From an uncultured Oscillospiraceae bacterium (GTDB taxonomy: Bacteria; Bacillota; Clostridia; Oscillospirales; Oscillospiraceae): a DNA stretch of 8,835 nucleotides. Positions 7,643 through 8,835 of the stretch are shown piece by piece. The notes under the pieces are model-generated. The model was not told where the DNA came from, made no database searches, and worked only from the letters and a program-made list of their open reading frames with translations. Location: positions 1-8,835 of the forward strand of contig CALWWH010000059.1 in NCBI GenBank assembly GCA_944385195.1. Reading direction: 5' to 3'. Each line of letters begins with the position of its first letter. Position 1 is the first letter of the stretch. The position numbers and the translations under genes are program-made.

Positions 7643-8784
7643 CACGCCACTCCAAACAGCGCGGCCACGGCGGACTCATTGAGCTCAGCGCCGATGACGC
7701 ACAGACGGCCGGTGATGGAGGCGGAGCCGGTGCGGACATCGGGCTCGCCGGGGACATAGTCAAAGTGAATCCAGCTGCCGTCGGCGGCGGGGACAATGCC
7801 TTTGGCGCGCAGGATGCTGCCGTAGGTCTTCTCGTCCTCCAGGGCTTTCAGGGCATTGGTGATCTGCTCTGCGGTGAAGGTCTTCGGCGTTTCGACGCCC
7901 CAGCTGGTGAAGACCTCGTCGGCGTGGTGGTGTCCTTCGTGGTCATGGCAGCCGCAGGAGTCCCCATGCGCATGGTCATGCTCGTGCTCATGATGGTCAT
8001 GGCAGCCGCAGGAGTCTTCATGCGCGTGGTCATGCTCATGATGGTCATGGCAGCCGCAGGAGTCCCCATGTGCATGGTCATGCTCGTGCTCCTCATGCTC
8101 ATGGTGGTCGTGATCGTGGTGGTGATGTGCGTGCTCCTGGGCGTCCCGCTCAGCAGCCTCGGCCGCCAGCTTTACCAGCTCAGCCTTGAGGGTGTCCTGC
8201 CGCTCCATGGCCTCCAGAAGCTGTGCGCCGCTGAGCTGATCCCAGGGCGTGGTAACGATGGGGGCATCGGCATTATGCTCGCGGAGCAGGGCCACGGCGT
8301 GCTCCAATTTGGCCTGATCCATGCCGGCGGTGTGGCTGAGGATGATGGCGCTGGCGTGCTCGACCTGGTTGTTGAAGAACTCGCCGAAGTTGCGCATATA
8401 GACCTTTGCCTTCTTGGCGTCGACGACGGTGGTAAAGCCGTTGAGGACGACGTCGCCGGGGACCTTCTGCACGGCGTGGATGACGTCGGAGAGCTTGCCC
8501 ACGCCGGAGGGTTCAATCAGGATGCGGTCGGGGTGATACTGCTCCAGCACCTGGCCCAGGGCGGCGGTGAAGTCACCGACCAGAGAGCAGCAGATGCAGC
8601 CGGAGTTCATCTCAGTGATGTTGATGCCTGCGTCCTGCAGAAAGCCGCCGTCAATGCCGATCTCGCCGAATTCATTCTCGATGAGAACGATCTGCTCGCC
8701 GGTATAGGCCTCGGAGATGAGCTTCTTGATGAGCGTGGTTTTGCCCGCCCCCAGGAAACCGGAAAAAATATCAATCTTAGTCAT
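7642..8784 (-). CDS. COG0523/CobW-family P-loop GTPase, putative metallochaperone with His/Cys-rich repeats
   Basis: COG0523 proteins are G3E-family P-loop GTPases thought to insert or deliver metals such as Zn, Co, Fe or Ni. The 380-residue protein shows Walker A GFLGAGKT (9-16), the ENEFGEIGID switch region (36-45), the hallmark CxCC as GCICC (Cys63, Cys65, Cys66), and IEPSGVG (90-96). A very His-rich segment at 218-288 contains three copies of a 16-residue HDHAHxDSCGCHDH-type unit, each adding a CxC pair. A CobW C-terminal domain follows at about 290-380. At the usual guanine-specificity position (NKxD) the chain reads SHTAGMD (150-156). The ATG at 8784 places Walker A correctly; its AAGGAAG site is 11 bases upstream, slightly far. 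No convincing promoter is visible in the 51 bases left to the window edge. The metal cannot be assigned: the His/Cys segment fits Zn or Ni. Confidence 0.93.
   Translation of the reverse strand: MTKIDIFSGFLGAGKTTLIKKLISEAYTGEQIVLIENEFGEIGIDGGFLQDAGINITEMNSGCICCSLVGDFTAALGQVLEQYHPDRILIEPSGVGKLSDVIHAVQKVPGDVVLNGFTTVVDAKKAKVYMRNFGEFFNNQVEHASAIILSHTAGMDQAKLEHAVALLREHNADAPIVTTPWDQLSGAQLLEAMERQDTLKAELVKLAAEAAERDAQEHAHHHHDHDHHEHEEHEHDHAHGDSCGCHDHHEHDHAHEDSCGCHDHHEHEHDHAHGDSCGCHDHEGHHHADEVFTSWGVETPKTFTAEQITNALKALEDEKTYGSILRAKGIVPAADGSWIHFDYVPGEPDVRTGSASITGRLCVIGAELNESAVAALFGVA
7933..8082 (-). repeat. In-frame tandem repeat (three copies, 48/54-base period) in the metallochaperone gene
   Basis: Three near-identical units encode HDHAH(G/E)DSCGCHDH and lie at 8035-8082, 7987-8034 and 7933-7980. 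A six-base His-Glu insertion precedes the third, so the period is 48 then 54 bases. The shared core GGTCATGGCAGCCGCAGGAG on the plus strand starts at 7941, 7995 and 8043. The near-identity at the DNA level indicates recent duplication, and copy number may vary between strains. Confidence 0.9.
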
Positions 8785-8835
8785 GGATATTTGCGCTTCC
8801 TTTCAGAATATCAGTACACAGTAAAGGTTTTCTCG

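Noticed and set aside
8785..8835. TATTCT (-10-like) and a TACTG-TG-TACTG direct repeat upstream of the COG0523 gene, considered as promoter or Zur-type operator
   Set aside because: No -35 box stands at the right distance, the repeat is not the inverted repeat expected of a Zur site, and the window ends too soon to judge.

Overview
This window looks like chromosomal DNA from a moderately GC-rich, strictly anaerobic Firmicute. A gut Oscillospiraceae/Ruminococcaceae relative (Flavonifractor/Oscillibacter-like) is my best guess. The reasons are AG-rich Shine-Dalgarno sequences before most genes, the rubrerythrin/flavodiiron/rubredoxin oxygen-defence set, and the very low use of TTA, CTA and TCA codons. 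The assignment is inferred from content, not from a search. All eight genes I support lie on the minus strand, so transcription runs from high to low coordinates. They form three transcription units.

Unit 1 (8784 to 6707, terminator at 6666-6699) holds two genes that overlap by one base. The first is a COG0523/CobW-type P-loop metallochaperone with a CxCC motif and a long His/Cys-rich metal-binding repeat. The second is a smaller relative that keeps a Walker A motif, has lost the CxCC motif, and carries a C-terminal domain resembling that of the YcgQ/TIGR03943 (DUF1980) family. Together they suggest a metal-trafficking module.

Unit 2 (promoter 6538-6566, genes 6479 to 3885) is an oxygen/peroxide-detoxification operon of rubrerythrin, a 611-residue flavodiiron protein and a small rubredoxin. 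The flavodiiron protein joins the FprA core (diiron beta-lactamase fold plus flavodoxin) to a flavin-reductase domain and a short-spaced rubredoxin domain. It therefore looks like FprA and high-molecular-weight rubredoxin (Hrb) fused into one chain. The operon is followed by a long hairpin at 3798-3855.

Unit 3 (promoter 3646-3674, genes from 3607 past the left edge) encodes a DEAD-box RNA helicase, a divergent DprA/SLOG-fold protein joined to it by a one-base TGATG overlap, and glmS, whose C-terminal end lies outside the window. Only 15 bases separate the DprA-like gene from glmS, so the glmS ribozyme seen upstream of glmS in many Firmicutes is absent here.

The most interesting points are the FprA-Hrb fusion, the degenerate P-loop/DUF1980-like fusion paired with the His/Cys-repeat metallochaperone, and the unusual grouping of helicase, DprA-like protein and ribozyme-less glmS. 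None of these proves a new system, but each can be tested.
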